A stretch of DNA of 64,000 bases from Paracyclopina nana (lineage: Eukaryota > Arthropoda > Copepoda > Cyclopoida > Cyclopettidae): contig JAGUCH010000007.1 in assembly GCA_019096065.1 (NCBI GenBank), positions 2,936,501 to 3,000,500 of the forward strand, written 5' to 3'. Numbering within the stretch: position 1 is the first letter of the stretch; the number at the start of each line of letters is the position of its first letter. The notes under the pieces are model-generated. The model was given only the letters and a program-made list of their open reading frames with translations, was not told the origin of the DNA and searched no databases. The translations under genes were made by a program, and so were the position numbers. Shown here piece by piece: positions 35,513 to 46,560 of the stretch.

Positions 35513-36167
35513 TCCCTATTTTACTAAATATAAAAATAAATACAGCAAAAGATTTAATGACCGGGCGTGAAAGGTATCAATCACGCAGAAAATGAGCACC
35601 GTAGGTTTTTACACATGCAATTTTTTTGTGCACAGTTAATCTATCATTAGCTTTCATTAAATCCTACAAAAATAACGATAATGGCGCAGTCTTTAATTGA
35701 GCTTAAGCCAGATATTACAAGTTTTTGGTCTTTATGAGCCAAGTAGAAATACTCTAAATTAGTAAAATGCTTTGACCAGTCAATGCTATGGCAAGGTCAG
35801 TTTATGCTTTTGAAAAATTAATGTCGTTTTCCTAGAAATACTGGCTCTGTCATTTTTGAGATTTATAATAGCTTTGTTATGAATTGCAATTATTGTGAAT
35901 ATATAACCGCCCATATTCAAAGCTGTCGTGTGTAGTTTTCCCCCAAAATTATCTTATCTTGTGGCAAAGATTGCCGATCAGGGCCCAGCAATAAAATACG
36001 CGACAAAACTACTCAAAATACAAGAAGATTTTTATTGCAATATATTGACATTCTTTCTTTTAAAAAACTGAACATTTGCCATTATTTAATTTAAGATCTT
36101 GACAGATCCTGCAAATGTCTGCCAAGAAATCACTGACACCGCGTTGAGCGAAAATAAAAAATATATC
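35513..36167. other. Intergenic before tRNA-Arg
   Basis: AT-rich; AATAAA signals at about 35535 and 35,990 (AATAAAA). No gene supported. Confidence 0.45.
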
Positions 36168-36239
36168 GATCGTGACAGGACTCGAACCTGCAATCCCCAG
36201 ATCCGAAGTCTGATGCCTTATCCATTAGGCTACACGACC
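36168..36239 (-). tRNA. tRNA-Arg (anticodon UCG)
   Basis: The minus strand folds to a full cloverleaf of 72 nt. The acceptor stem is GGTCGTG with CACGATC, the D-arm is GCCTAATGGATAAGGC, the anticodon stem is TCAGA/TCTGG with loop CTTCGGA (anticodon TCG), and the T-arm holds GGTTCGAGTCC. It matches the known metazoan tRNA-Arg-UCG pattern. No intron and no encoded CCA. Confidence 0.95.
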
Positions 36240-36390
36240 TGCCTTCCTAATCTCTGTCAAATTAAGTAATAAAGTAAATGAAAAGGCTCATGCCATAATT
36301 GTTGTTTGAATTTTCGCGCTTTTCTCACAGGCAGCTGACATTGAACGTCAGCTGTCCTTTGTTATTGTTTTCTACTACAAGACTTCCAAA

Positions 36391-37021
36391 ATGGCCTCCC
36401 TTCGGCCAATTTTTCGGTCCAGCTCTTCGCTGCTGAAGAATGCCATTTTCACTCGGCAAATGAAGCCTCAAACGTTGCTCTGTGTGAGAATGGCGAGCGA
36501 CGAGCCCGCTCCATGGAATTACATCTGGCGTCCCGAACGTGCGTTAACCTAATCATGTTTCGCGACTTTTTCCGAACGTCAAAATTTTCCTTTTTTTAGT
36601 TGAGCCCCCGACAACTCCAGAACAGCGCGCCAAAGCTGCACGCAAGTACGGCATGATTGAAGAGGACTACGAACCCTTCGTCCCAGATCAAGAGATGTAC
36701 GGAGTGGCCCACTATGGTGACTACCCCAACATCAAATCGGTTGGCGCCAATGAGCGAGATCCTTACCACAACTGGGATTTCCCCTGGTTGAAGCGTGATT
36801 TCGGCGAGCCCATGGACAAGGATTTCTACATATTCCAGGCGACCAGGTGCGACACTGGACGTCAAATTGTCACCCCGGAGCAAGCGTTGGGCTACTTCTT
36901 GTTCATCTACTTGACCTGTTGGCTTATCTTCTACATCTCGCCAGACATCGGATTTCCCATGATGAACCACCAGAGCCCCAACGATGGCAAGTCTCACTAC
37001 ACGTTCGAGCCTGCTGAATAA
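36391..37021 (+). CDS. NDUFB8: Complex I subunit NDUFB8 (ASHI)
   Basis: Exons 36391-36538 and 36600-37021 join in phase to 189 residues. The N-terminus is basic and Ser/Leu-rich, a mitochondrial targeting sequence (MASLRPIFRSSSSLLKN). The core has RKYGMIEEDYEPF, GDYPNIKSVGANERDPYHNWDFP and GEPMDKDF, which are NDUFB8 landmarks, and one membrane helix (ALGYFLFIYLTCWLIFYI). NDUFB8 is an accessory subunit of the distal membrane arm of NADH dehydrogenase. Another complex I subunit, NDUFA6, lies 2.2 kb away on the other strand. Confidence 0.95.
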
Positions 37022-37072
37022 TTTCATTCTGATCGTCAAATACAGTTATTATAGCCTCTTAAGTTTGTATTT

Positions 37073-39026
37073 TCATTTGGAGCGTCCCGTGAAAATGGAT
37101 TCTAACAGTGGCTTCATTTTTCCATAGTAGCTTCCTGATTTCGCTGATGACTCCCCTAAATCGTAAGGGGAGAAGCCCAAGGCCTTGAGAAGGCTGATTT
37201 TGCTGTCAGTCATTTTTGTGGGGCTGACCACGCACCACTCTCCCACCACCGGTGCTCTCTTCAACTTGTGATCATCTGTGAGCAATTCTTCAGGGAGTGA
37301 CAGCGGGATTCCTGCTATGTGACCAAAAACCAAATCGGCTTCCTGTAGAATAGACAGCGTTAGCAAGTCAGGTCTCGAGAAGATAAGATTAGCTTACCAA
37401 GAAATGTGGTATGATATGAATGAGGTTGGCGTAAGATTCACCCGGAAGATTTTCTATCACCTCGCTGTACATTTGGAGGAGCGTTTTGTGGCGAGGTGGC
37501 AAGGCGAAGTATTGCTTTTTGTCTCGAACCACACTCACATTTGGAGCAGGACTCTTGAAGACGTTGACCATTTTCTCAAGGAGAGGCTCTTGCAGGCTGC
37601 CAATGCGTGGCACCAAATCAGGTCTCATTATAGCAATCGTCTAAAAAGGGTGTTCGAAATGATTTACAGTGAAAGATAATGCATCATTTAAATATCGCAC
37701 CTGATCAAGGCTGGCAACAAATTTGGGAATAATCTGCCACCCAACAGAGAACATTTGAGTGAATTCCTCGTTTAGCTTCTCTTCATTGCTGGCTGAGTTG
37801 GGGAAAAATGTCCTGTGCACTGCCTTGATCACCTCACGAGCAAACTCTTTGCCAGGCTTGCCAACAACTTCAGAAGGCAACTCATTTATGGCATGGACGG
37901 CTTTCTTCAAATTCTCACTGTCAACTGAGTCGAAAGAGACCAGTAAGTAGACCCAAGATTGGAGAATGTCTCTTGTATCAGTCATTTTGCACTCGTGATC
38001 TGCAATCTTGGACAGCTCCTTGAGCAGCCGGTCGCTCACTGATTTGTCGAAATCCAAAAAGCTCAGTCTGCTCAAAAGTCTGACGAGCTTTTTGAGCTCA
38101 TTCACTGACAAGCTCTGTATGTCATCTGTGTGGATGATTCTGTCAACCAGCTTGTATGTCAACTCTGGGTGATGCACGTGGTCTCCTGCACGAATGCAAT
38201 GGTACATGACGTGCAGTAATGCCTGGAAGCTCGCAGCATTGTGCACGTGGTGGTAGGCATTCAACAGGTTGAAAAGCGGCTGATCTTGGTCCCTTTTCAC
38301 TAAGCTGTCTTGCTGCATGATTGGCAGCATTTGGGAAATCAGCAATTCACTCTCTTGATTCAAATGAGGAGCCATTGCAGCCAAATATTGATGCAATGTT
38401 GTTCGCAATACAGGCGAGTACAATGACAGCCCAGACACCTTTTTCATAGCGATGAAAACACAGCATAACTCAGTGTTTGACAATCGTCTGGAGCGAATCA
38501 TTTGTTCGAGCCTGGACTGAAACTCGTTCATGTCAAGAAATTCGAAGAGCTCTTCCGTGGTCCAAATTCTTCGAGTGAAATACAGACTGAGCCAAAGTGC
38601 CACCACTTCCTCTGCACCCAATTCGGACAGGTTGGTTGACAAGTGTTGCACAATCTTTGCCAAGAACTGAGCAGAGTGGAAATTGTCTCTGTTGGCGTGC
38701 AAAAAATAGACCAGACTCAGGCTGTTAGATTGACCCATCCAGGACTCGAATAGACTAGTGGACACCAAAGACTTGTCATCGTCACCCTTCGCCACCATTT
38801 GGTTGAGTAGGTTGCGCAATTCTTGGCTGTCACCAGCTTCTTTTCGCAGAAAAGCGTATTTTTGCGGCATTTCTTGACTTAGCTTCTGACACAACGACTC
38901 TACTAGACTGTCTTTGTTCTCGCGAATCGGATTGACGTGCCTGATGAACTGAACGCTAGATGACATGTGCACGCTCAGGATCCTACACGTAGGGACACGC
39001 TTGAATCTCCTTAATAATTGTGCCAT
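37073..39026 (-). CDS. Large mitochondrial-type helical protein, FASTKD-like?
   Basis: Exons 37701-39026, 37398-37640 and 37073-37342 give 612 residues. Met at 39026 opens a basic, hydroxylated leader (MAQLLRRFKRVPTCRILSVHMSS) typical of mitochondrial import. The body is nearly all alpha-helical with Leu-rich repeats of about 35 residues (LSNTELCCVFIAMKK, LFNLLNAYHHVHN, LSVNELKKLVRLLSRLSFLDF), the style of FAST-kinase-domain and related mitochondrial RNA-binding proteins. The C-terminus ends GEWCVVSP and ALGFSPYDL without a clear RAP domain. I am sure of the gene, much less of the family. Confidence 0.7.
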
Positions 39027-39248
39027 TTTGATCACATCTTCAACTTTGTTCTGCAAAAGTAAACAATTCCTAGTTCCTACAGCGCTGCCAGACTCGCGCA
39101 ACTATTTTGAAAACGTCACAACCTCTGCTTTAAAGTTTAAACCAGGAGATCGAGAAAAGCAATCATGCATAGAGTGACAAATACTGGATGAACAAGTTTA
39201 TTTCATTTGCTTCTATATGGTTTTTTCTTCACTGCATTTTCGGTTGCC

Positions 39249-39747
39249 TTAATCTTGGCCATTGAGGAATTTCGACATAAAGTCCTTCGGCCTTTCTTCG
39301 ATGGACTCTTTGAAATGTTTCGACATCACGTGGCCAGGTTGAGCCCATTTTTCGGCCACTTCACGCAAATCTTGTTGGCCCTGTGAATAAAGCCCAAAAT
39401 GAGGCTATTACCATTTGTTACAGCAGGAAATAAAACTCACCTTGACTACAAGCATGTCAATCACTCGAACATCCTTGACGGCTGAATTGGAAATGAATTT
39501 CTCCCTCAGAGTCGAGCGGGCTTTTTCTAGTGTGACGGGAATATTGAACTCTTCAATCATAAATGGTAGTTGTCGATGCCAGGCCTTGTACAGCGACAAC
39601 ACTCTGATGCGAGCTTCATTCTTGTCCACAGACAAAAGAGGTTTAACCTTAAAAGTTCCAAAGTGTGGTCACCAAAGCCAAAAGTCGGAGAAATTGAGAA
39701 AAAATGCTTACTTTTCGCACAACTTGAACACCTCTAGCGCTCGCCAT
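39249..39747 (-). CDS. NDUFA6: Complex I subunit NDUFA6 (LYR protein)
   Basis: Exons 39712-39747, 39441-39647 and 39249-39380 give 124 residues, close to the vertebrate length. The LYR-family start is seen as VLSLYKAWHRQLP, here with LYK in place of LYR, followed by EKFISNSAVKDVRVIDMLVVKG and RPKDFMSKFLNGQD, both typical of NDUFA6. It sits on the matrix arm of complex I and binds the acyl carrier protein. The first coding exon has only 12 codons. Confidence 0.95.
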
Positions 39748-40101
39748 CTTTATTTTCAGATTTGTTGACAAGTTTCTGACGCAGTAAAAACTGTTCGAAA
39801 AGTAGCCCTATCTTAAATTGTTATTTGATTGCGCACAAAAATGCATGAAATTCTTGGAAAAAAATTCAATAAGAATATACCAATTAAATACTTCAATGAT
39901 TTTATATATTTAAAACAAGGCTTCATTAAATTACATCCGACTATTTAGAAAAAAAGTCGTCGAATTAGGCCCTTCCAAATGTAACTCACTTACTCATTGT
40001 TTACGTTTTTAAAGTTGACCCGCTCAACCATTTTTCATGAAAAGATTTGCTACATTGAGTACATTTGCTCGTCAAATCGTTGTGGCACAACCGAATCAGG
40101 A

Positions 40102-41220
40102 ATGGACGAAGACATAGATTGGGAATCGGCTTTCGCCGATGACTTTGAGGCCGAAGACAGCTGTCACGTTGCTAAAAAGCCCAGATTGGAGGCAAGACAG
40201 TTTCCTGGACCTGCTGGCATTATCCCTCGGAATCACGGAGCCCTCCAGCAGCGATCCTTGATTCCAGCCTCCACCGTGGAAGAGGCTGAAAGTGACCAGC
40301 AGTCTCTGACGCGAAAAGAGCTGATTGAAGCCAATTCTGCTTGGCTTGAGCTGGACAACGAGGACAAGTTTGGAGCAGAGCGCAAGAAATACGACTCCGA
40401 ATTTGTGAAAAATGAAGTCAAGAAGAAGGGCTTTAGTTTCAAGATTCCCATCTTTTCCACTGTGCTCAAGTCAGTCGATTTGGCCTCGGGGCTCGACCCT
40501 AGTTGCGAGTTTATTGATTCCAGGGGGGAGATCTCTGGAATGATGCATAGAGATGTGATTGAAGAATATGGCGAGCAACTGCGACCAGGTATTTATTTTG
40601 AGCATTATTCGTATATAGCTCTGTTAATTGAGCGATCTGCAGGAACTGCGTTGATGCTCAAAAACGCCCTGATCATGGTGCCTCGCAAGAAAACCTCGTA
40701 TTACATCAATGTGACTCTCAACAACATTGTTGCCATTTACTGCAATGATCACTCTGACTTTGGAGTGACTGCGACTCGGGTATGCACGTTGACAAAGGAA
40801 GACTTGCAAAAGTTACAAGCAGAAATTGAAAAGGAGAACAGATTAGTGTCACTGACGACGAATGTGCAGCAGCAACAAGTTCCCCGTCCATTTTCACCTC
40901 ACAGCAATATAAGGCCACTTACTGTGGCGCAGCCATATCGGCCACCAGGCTATGCAGGTCAGCCGTATAGGCCACCAGGATCGTTCGCTCGATATCTACG
41001 ACCAAGGACTAGTTTTTCACCCCAAATGCAGCAGTCATCCAGCTTCCCAAGACCTCGGTTCCACTCTCCTTCTCCAGCTCGATTTGTCTACCCACGGGCC
41101 TCAGTGTCTCAGTCTGTGAGTGCAAATTATTTCATTCAGCATAACGAAGTTGACAAGGACTCTGTAGCTCAAGAGCTTCTCGGAGATTTGGACGAGGATT
41201 CTATATTTGGTGATTTCTAG
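40102..41220 (+). CDS. HROB: Homologous recombination OB-fold protein (HROB)
   Basis: Exon 1 40102-40588 and exon 2 40643-41220 give 354 residues. The acidic N-terminus (MDEDIDWESAFADDFEAED) is followed by QFPGPAGIIP, a hallmark, and an OB-fold core with LDPSCEFIDSRGEISGMMHRDVIEEYGEQLRPGTALMLKNALI and YYINVTLNNIVAIYC (given in parts). HROB (C17orf53/MCM8IP) loads the MCM8-MCM9 helicase in homologous recombination. A Pro/Arg/Tyr-rich disordered tail with YRPPGYAGQPYRPPG follows. The start at 40102 was chosen over an upstream ATG (39997) because the family begins at the acidic motif. The single intron is 54 bp without a stop codon, so retention would add 18 residues in frame. Confidence 0.9.
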   Translation: MDEDIDWESAFADDFEAEDSCHVAKKPRLEARQFPGPAGIIPRNHGALQQRSLIPASTVEEAESDQQSLTRKELIEANSAWLELDNEDKFGAERKKYDSEFVKNEVKKKGFSFKIPIFSTVLKSVDLASGLDPSCEFIDSRGEISGMMHRDVIEEYGEQLRPGIYFEHYSYIALLIERSAGTALMLKNALIMVPRKKTSYYINVTLNNIVAIYCNDHSDFGVTATRVCTLTKEDLQKLQAEIEKENRLVSLTTNVQQQQVPRPFSPHSNIRPLTVAQPYRPPGYAGQPYRPPGSFARYLRPRTSFSPQMQQSSSFPRPRFHSPSPARFVYPRASVSQSVSANYFIQHNEVDKDSVAQELLGDLDEDSIFGDF

Positions 41221-41364
41221 CGGAAAAAAGTATATGAACATTATTGCTTTATAAACGATTTCTTTACCGATTTGGCTGTTTTTGATCAGTTTTTTGGTGG
41301 CATCAACTTGTGCGGTGTCTGGCAGCGCTGATGAATTGAAGTAAATGAATTACAATTTGTAAAC

Positions 41365-44300
41365 ATGTCAGAGGCATCGGAAGAAATATCTATTGCTTCT
41401 GCATCAGTTCGGCCTTTAACGGGATCCACGAGGCCATTGAATAATGGCGGAATCAGACTGTTCGGCTGCAGACTGAGGCTGGCCTCAGACGACTTTGTCT
41501 TGCCAGCTTGGATCACGTTTCTAGTCAGAATGGGCTTTTTTGTGACGACAGCAGCAATCATGTCATATTCCATGCAAATTGTCAAAGTGGGCCAGTCTTG
41601 CATTCGCCTGCACAACCTGGACATTTACATGCCCCTCGAGCTTGCAATAATCGCCGTCAATGCGGCTCTTTGTTTACTGTTGGCGTTTCACAGTGCCAAA
41701 GGAGTCATTTGGGATGACAACCCAACATCAAGGAGGTAATGACTCTGCAAAACCACGCTTATTTACTTTTAAAAAGTTGTCACATTGAAAGTGGGTAAAA
41801 TTGTTGGATCTTGTATATACTGCAATACGGTTTCCCCGTTTTATAATTCAGTTTACCGATCCGACTCAGCTCTTTTATGTGACAATTCTTTCGAAGCATT
41901 TTATGGCCCAGGAATCAAATTTGAGGGATGTGCAGTAATTTTATTCCTCCGGAAAGAATTCAGAAAAAAGGGAAAGGACAATCTAGATTCAAACCTCAGA
42001 TAGTTGAATTAAGATACCAATGCTCAAACCACTGCACTGAGCTTTCGAACCTTCATGTAGGGTCTGGTCATCTTTGGCTTTTTGTCACTATGTAACAAAA
42101 ATTGACACATACTGCAATGAAGTTACCAAAATTTGTCACATCGCAACACAGCACAACTCAGACGGACACAAAGAACAAAGTTTGTTTTGCTTCATAAGTT
42201 ACCAGTGTAAACAGAAAGTTACACTTGGCAAAGTTGGGCTCTTTTTGCTAAGAAACTGGAACAATTAGTCGAGTCATCTGGTTAAGTTTGTTTTGTTTGC
42301 TAGTTACATGGTCATCTGCTTGTCACTCCTTGACACTATTCTTTGGGGCTTTCCATGTGGTGCTTTTTTGACACTAAGTTACCAAAACTCGACACTACAA
42401 TCAGTTCTAAATTTTCCAAGTTACCGAAATTTGTCACATCACAGCACAGCACAACACAACACAAGCCAGATGAACAAAAGCATAAAAGTTTGTTTATCAT
42501 GAAGAGTTACCAGACTAAGCAGAAATTCGTATAGCTGAAATTGGTGTTTTTTGTGAGAAAAAGGGGATAAATGAATTGAGGTATGAAATAAAGTGTGTTT
42601 TGGTTGCTTGTTACATGTCCATCTGCCAGTCACTCCTTGACACTGTCACTATTGTGCATTGCATAGCACACAGTTACCATTTTTTGACACGATCACTCAT
42701 TTACTATTTGTTGACACACCACATGGAAAGGCCCTTTGTGCCATGAAGGGCCTTTCCATGTGGTGTGTCAACACACAGTAAATTAGTGATAGTGTCAAAA
42801 AATGGTAACTGTGTGCTTTGTAATGCGCAATAGTGACAGTGTCAAGGAGTGACTGGCAGATGGACATCATGTAACAAGCAAATTTTCCAAGTTACCGAAA
42901 TTTGTCACATCACAGCACAGCACAGCACAACACATTGGGGACATTTGCCCTCGGGGACATTTGCCCTCGGGGACATTTGCCCTCGGGGACATTTGCCCTC
43001 GGGGACATTTGCCCTCGGGGACATTTGCCCTCGGGGACATTTGCCCTCGGGGACATTTGCCCTCGGGGACATTTGCCCTCGGGGACATTTGCCCTCGGGG
43101 ACATTTGCCCTCGGGGACATTTGCCCTCGGGGACATTTGCCCTCGGGGACATTTGCCCTCGGGGACATTTGCCCTCGGGGACATTTGCCCTCGGGGACAT
43201 TTGCCCTCGGGGACATTTGCCCTCGGGGACATTTGCCCTCGGGGACATTTGCCCTCGGGGACATTTGCCCTCGGGGACATTTGCCCTCGGGGACATTTGC
43301 CCTCGGGGACATTTGCCCTCGGGGACATTTGCCCTCGGGGACATTTGCCCTCGGGGACATTTGCCCTCGGGGACATTTGCCCTCGGGGACATTTGCCCTC
43401 TGGGACATTTGCCCTCGGGGACATTTGCCCTCGGGGACATTTGCCCTCGGGGACATTTGCCCTCGGGGACATTTGCCCTCGGGGACATTTGCCCTCGGGG
43501 ACATTTGCCCTCGGGGACATTTGCCCTCGGGGACATTTGCCCTCGGGGACATTTGCCCTCGGGGACATTTGCCCTCGGGGACATTTGCCCTCGGGGACAT
43601 TTGCCCTCGGGGACATTTGCCCTCGGGGACATTTGCCCTCGGGGACATTTGCCCTCGGGGACATTTGCCCTCGGGGACATTTGCCCTCGGGGACATTTGC
43701 CTTTGAAGACCTTTACCCTTTTCGGACTTTTTTGAAGTTCTGATAGCTTGCTTTCAGCCTTTTATTTATCTTAAATCTGAATTTTGTCTGGTGTGCGTGT
43801 ACAAGGCCTTTTGATATACTGGACATAGTAAAAGCAACCATTAGAAGAGTCCCCATGGGCAAAAGTCCCCACAGGCAATAGTCCCCACAGCCATTAGTCC
43901 CCAAAGTCATAAGTCCCAAAAGTCAAATCTCTCAAAGTTTGTGGGGGCAAAAGTTTCCAAGGGCAGAAGTCTAAAGGGCTATAGTCCCCAAGGGCAAAAG
44001 TTCCCAAGGGCAAAAGTCCCAGGAGCAAAAGTCCACAAGGGCAAAAGTCCCCAGGGGCAAAAGTCTCCAAGGGCAAAAGTCCCCAAAGGCAAAAGTCCCA
44101 AAGGGAAAAAGTCCCCATGGGCAAGAGTCTTCAGGGTAAAAGTCCCAAAGGGCAAAAGTCTCTAGGGCAAATATTCCACAGACAAAAGTTCCCAGGGGCA
44201 AAAGTCTCATGGTCAAATGACTCCATGTGCAAACAGCCAAGGGCAAAAAGACCAAGGGCAAAAAGACCAAGGGCAAAAAGACCAAGGGCAAAAAGACCAA

Positions 44301-46409
44301 AGGCAAATGGCCAAGGGCAAAAGTCCTGAGACCATATTCACATGGCAACTAAAAACTGAGCAGCATTGTATAGAGCACGGGGCAGCCTGGTAACTTCATC
44401 ATAACACTCAAAAATCGAATAACAGAATATGAAAATGTATACACTGAGCTGGGGAAGATAATATAGGGCTGTAAAAAAGCTGACCTTAGATTACAAAATA
44501 GAAAAACAGTCGTAAAATCACAGCCCTCGCAGACTCGGGCAATTAAAGCAGCATTCATGTTTTCCCATTTTAAAACCCTCCCCCAGCTCTTTAACCGACC
44601 TGCTTTATTATCCTCAGCTCGATTTAAAATATATGCATTTGTAGGTGGGTCAGTCCAATTTTGCATGTCAGCGTTTTACTTGGAGCCGGAGAAATGGCTG
44701 TCATCATTGTGGGCACGATTTTGGTCAGCAATGCCCTGAGCAGTGATTGCGCTCAGAGTCCCTCCGAGCAGACCTCGATCTATGTCATTCTTGGCCTTGT
44801 CATTGGCCAATGGATTGGCATTGTTCTCACTCTCATAATGCTGTTGCTATCGTTAAAGGATTTGTGGCCCATTTGTTGCTGCAGATCAAGGTCGAAGGGT
44901 AAACGTGGAGAAGTTGTCCATCCTTTGTCCCATGAAAACGCCACGAAATGGCTTATGGAGCATGTCACTGATCCTGGCGAGTGCTGCTTCCTTTTTTTCA
45001 AACGGTGCTGCGTTGCCACCAAGCAAGTGGACTACTTTAACGACGTGGCAGACCTCATCAATGACATCTTTGTTGATGATGCTTTTGTGCCAACTGACAT
45101 CGCTGCTGCTCTTATTCTGCTCTCCACTCAGTCCGAATGCACCACTTTTCAAGAGCCAATCAGAGGAATGAAAAACAAGGCCTTGCACGTGAAGCATTTG
45201 CCCGATTACATAGCCTATGGATTTGCCAGCTACGGCTGTGCCATGTACCTGTACGACAACGAGGACAAGTTCAAGCACTGCTCAGATCTCATGTCAATGG
45301 CCTCCATGTGTGCTTGCTGTTGCTGCTTACCCTGGTCCGCATTGAAGCACGAGTTCGTTGAGGGAGACAACTGCTGTCTCTGCAATTTGGCCACGGTTAA
45401 GCTGAAATTGCCTCACGTGTCTGAGGATGACATCATCCACATGTCATTGCTCAACAGTTTCCTCGAGACTCCTTTCCTGATGGTTGCTGACCAGAAGCTG
45501 AAGAAACTTGTCATTTCCATCAGAGGCACTTTGAGCCTTGCTGATCTGATGACTGACATGGTAGCCAAACCGGTCAGTTTGAAGGCTCTCCTTCTCCAGT
45601 CCAATCTGGAGCTTTCAGCATCCGAACTGGCCAATCTCGAATCGATGCCCGATGACATTGAGGTTCACTTGGGGATGGCCGAGGCTGCAATTTATGTGTA
45701 CAAACAGCTGAGAAGAAAGCATCTGCTGGAGCAGGCTCATGTCCACTATCCAGATTACCCCATTGTGGTGACCGGTCACAGCCTTGGTGCTGGCACCGCA
45801 GTGATTTTGGCTTTCATTCTTAGACTGAGATCTCCCAACATCAAGTGTTTTGCTTTTGGACCTCCCGGAGCTTTGTTGAACTCTTCTGCCTCAAAAATTA
45901 GTGAATCTTTCGTCACGTCTGTGGTGGTTGGCGATGACATCATTCCTCGGCTGAGTGTGAGCGCCTATGTCAAATTGAGGGCCAAGATGAAGAAAGCGTT
46001 GGTTTCTTGTCGGCTGCCAAAGCATACAGTTTTGGCTCTTGGGCTGTGCAATTGCTTGTCTCCAATTGCGTGGAAAGACATGCTGAAGCGTGATCCGGCC
46101 ATTTCGGAACCCAATGACTTGTCACCTTTGTCAGGATATGGGTCTGCCAATGATCTGGAGCAAGGCTTCGACACTTATGACTCATCTTGGCCAGTGATGC
46201 TTCCTCCGGGCAAAATAATTCATATCAAGGAATCGATGTCGAGTTGCGATGGGGAGCTCACCATGTGCTTCAAGGAACCTCATGAGTTTAACGAAATTAT
46301 CGTGTCCACAAAGATGATTAACGATCACACGCCTTCAACGTACCAAAGAATTTTAACCAAAATTGCTGACAGATATTCTTCCAATAGCAACGACGACTTC
46401 CGAGCTTAG
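41365..46409 (+). CDS. DAGL: Sn1-specific diacylglycerol lipase
   Basis: Exon 1 41365-41735 and exon 2 44645-46409 join in phase (AGG AG|G TGG) to 711 residues, near DAGL-beta in length. Exon 1 codes the start and the first two of four membrane helices (LRLASDDFVLPAWITFLVR matches the family opening). Exon 2 gives helices 3 and 4 and the lipase domain. The nucleophile Ser503 is in VTGHSLGAG, the Asp in VVVGDDIIPRLS and the His in NDHTPSTYQ; these form the catalytic triad. The enzyme releases 2-arachidonoylglycerol-type lipids from diacylglycerol at the plasma membrane. The only intron is 2.9 kb, about fifty times longer than its neighbours', and is packed with repeats. Confidence 0.93.
42125..42935. 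repeat. Dispersed 40-bp repeat in the DAGL intron
   Basis: A block like TTACCGAAATTTGTCACATC followed by AGCACAGCACAACACA occurs three times in direct orientation: about 42125-42160 (diverged), 42420-42462 and 42891-42935. Fragments CACTCCTTGACACT and TTACCA..TTGACAC recur between them, so the left half of the intron is one decayed repeat family. Confidence 0.75.
42604..42880. repeat. Long palindrome (arms about 133 bp)
   Basis: The left arm runs from GGTTGCTTGTTACATG (42603) to ACACCACATGGAAAGGCCCTT (ends 42736); the right arm (42746-42880) is its complement with roughly 10 mismatches. The spacer is 9 bp (TGTGCCATG). The arms include CAGTCACTCCTTGACACTGT and its partner. It could extrude as a cruciform or fold as a very long hairpin in the pre-mRNA. 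Confidence 0.9.
42937..43702. repeat. 16-bp minisatellite, about 48 copies
   Basis: GGGGACATTTGCCCTC repeats head to tail for 766 bp with one base change (T for G at 43401). Since 16 is not a multiple of 3 and the unit lacks stops in any phase, all six frames are open across the array; the predicted proteins are artefacts. It starts directly after the third copy of the 40-bp repeat. Confidence 0.97.
43836..44335. repeat. Diverged 16-bp minisatellite in opposite orientation
   Basis: About 30 imperfect units of GGGCAAAAGTCCCCAA, with variants ending GGGCAAAAAGACCAA (four near-identical copies at 44243-44303). The complement of the unit in the array at 42937 is GAGGGCAAATGTCCCC, which differs at only a few bases. 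The two arrays are therefore the same motif placed head-to-head, one homogeneous and one old. Confidence 0.85.
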
Positions 46410-46560
46410 ATTCAGCATGAAAAAAATAGATAAACAGTCGCAAATAAAAATTGCATATGGTATTATTATAAAACATGAGCTTGTTCCTTTTTTATTACAA
46501 AATCCCTCTTATAAATACAAAATCACAGTTCTTCATATACTATATCAGATACGACTCTTT

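Noticed and set aside
39997-40101. Upstream ATG extending HROB by 35 residues
   Set aside because: The family starts at the acidic MDEDIDW motif; the extension is Cys/Ile-rich and has no counterpart.
42849-43743. Six overlapping open frames of 250-285 codons (three per strand) with repeats such as GDICPRGHLPSGTFAL
   Set aside because: They are the 16-bp minisatellite read in all phases. No codon bias, no splice context, and the stretch lies in the DAGL intron.
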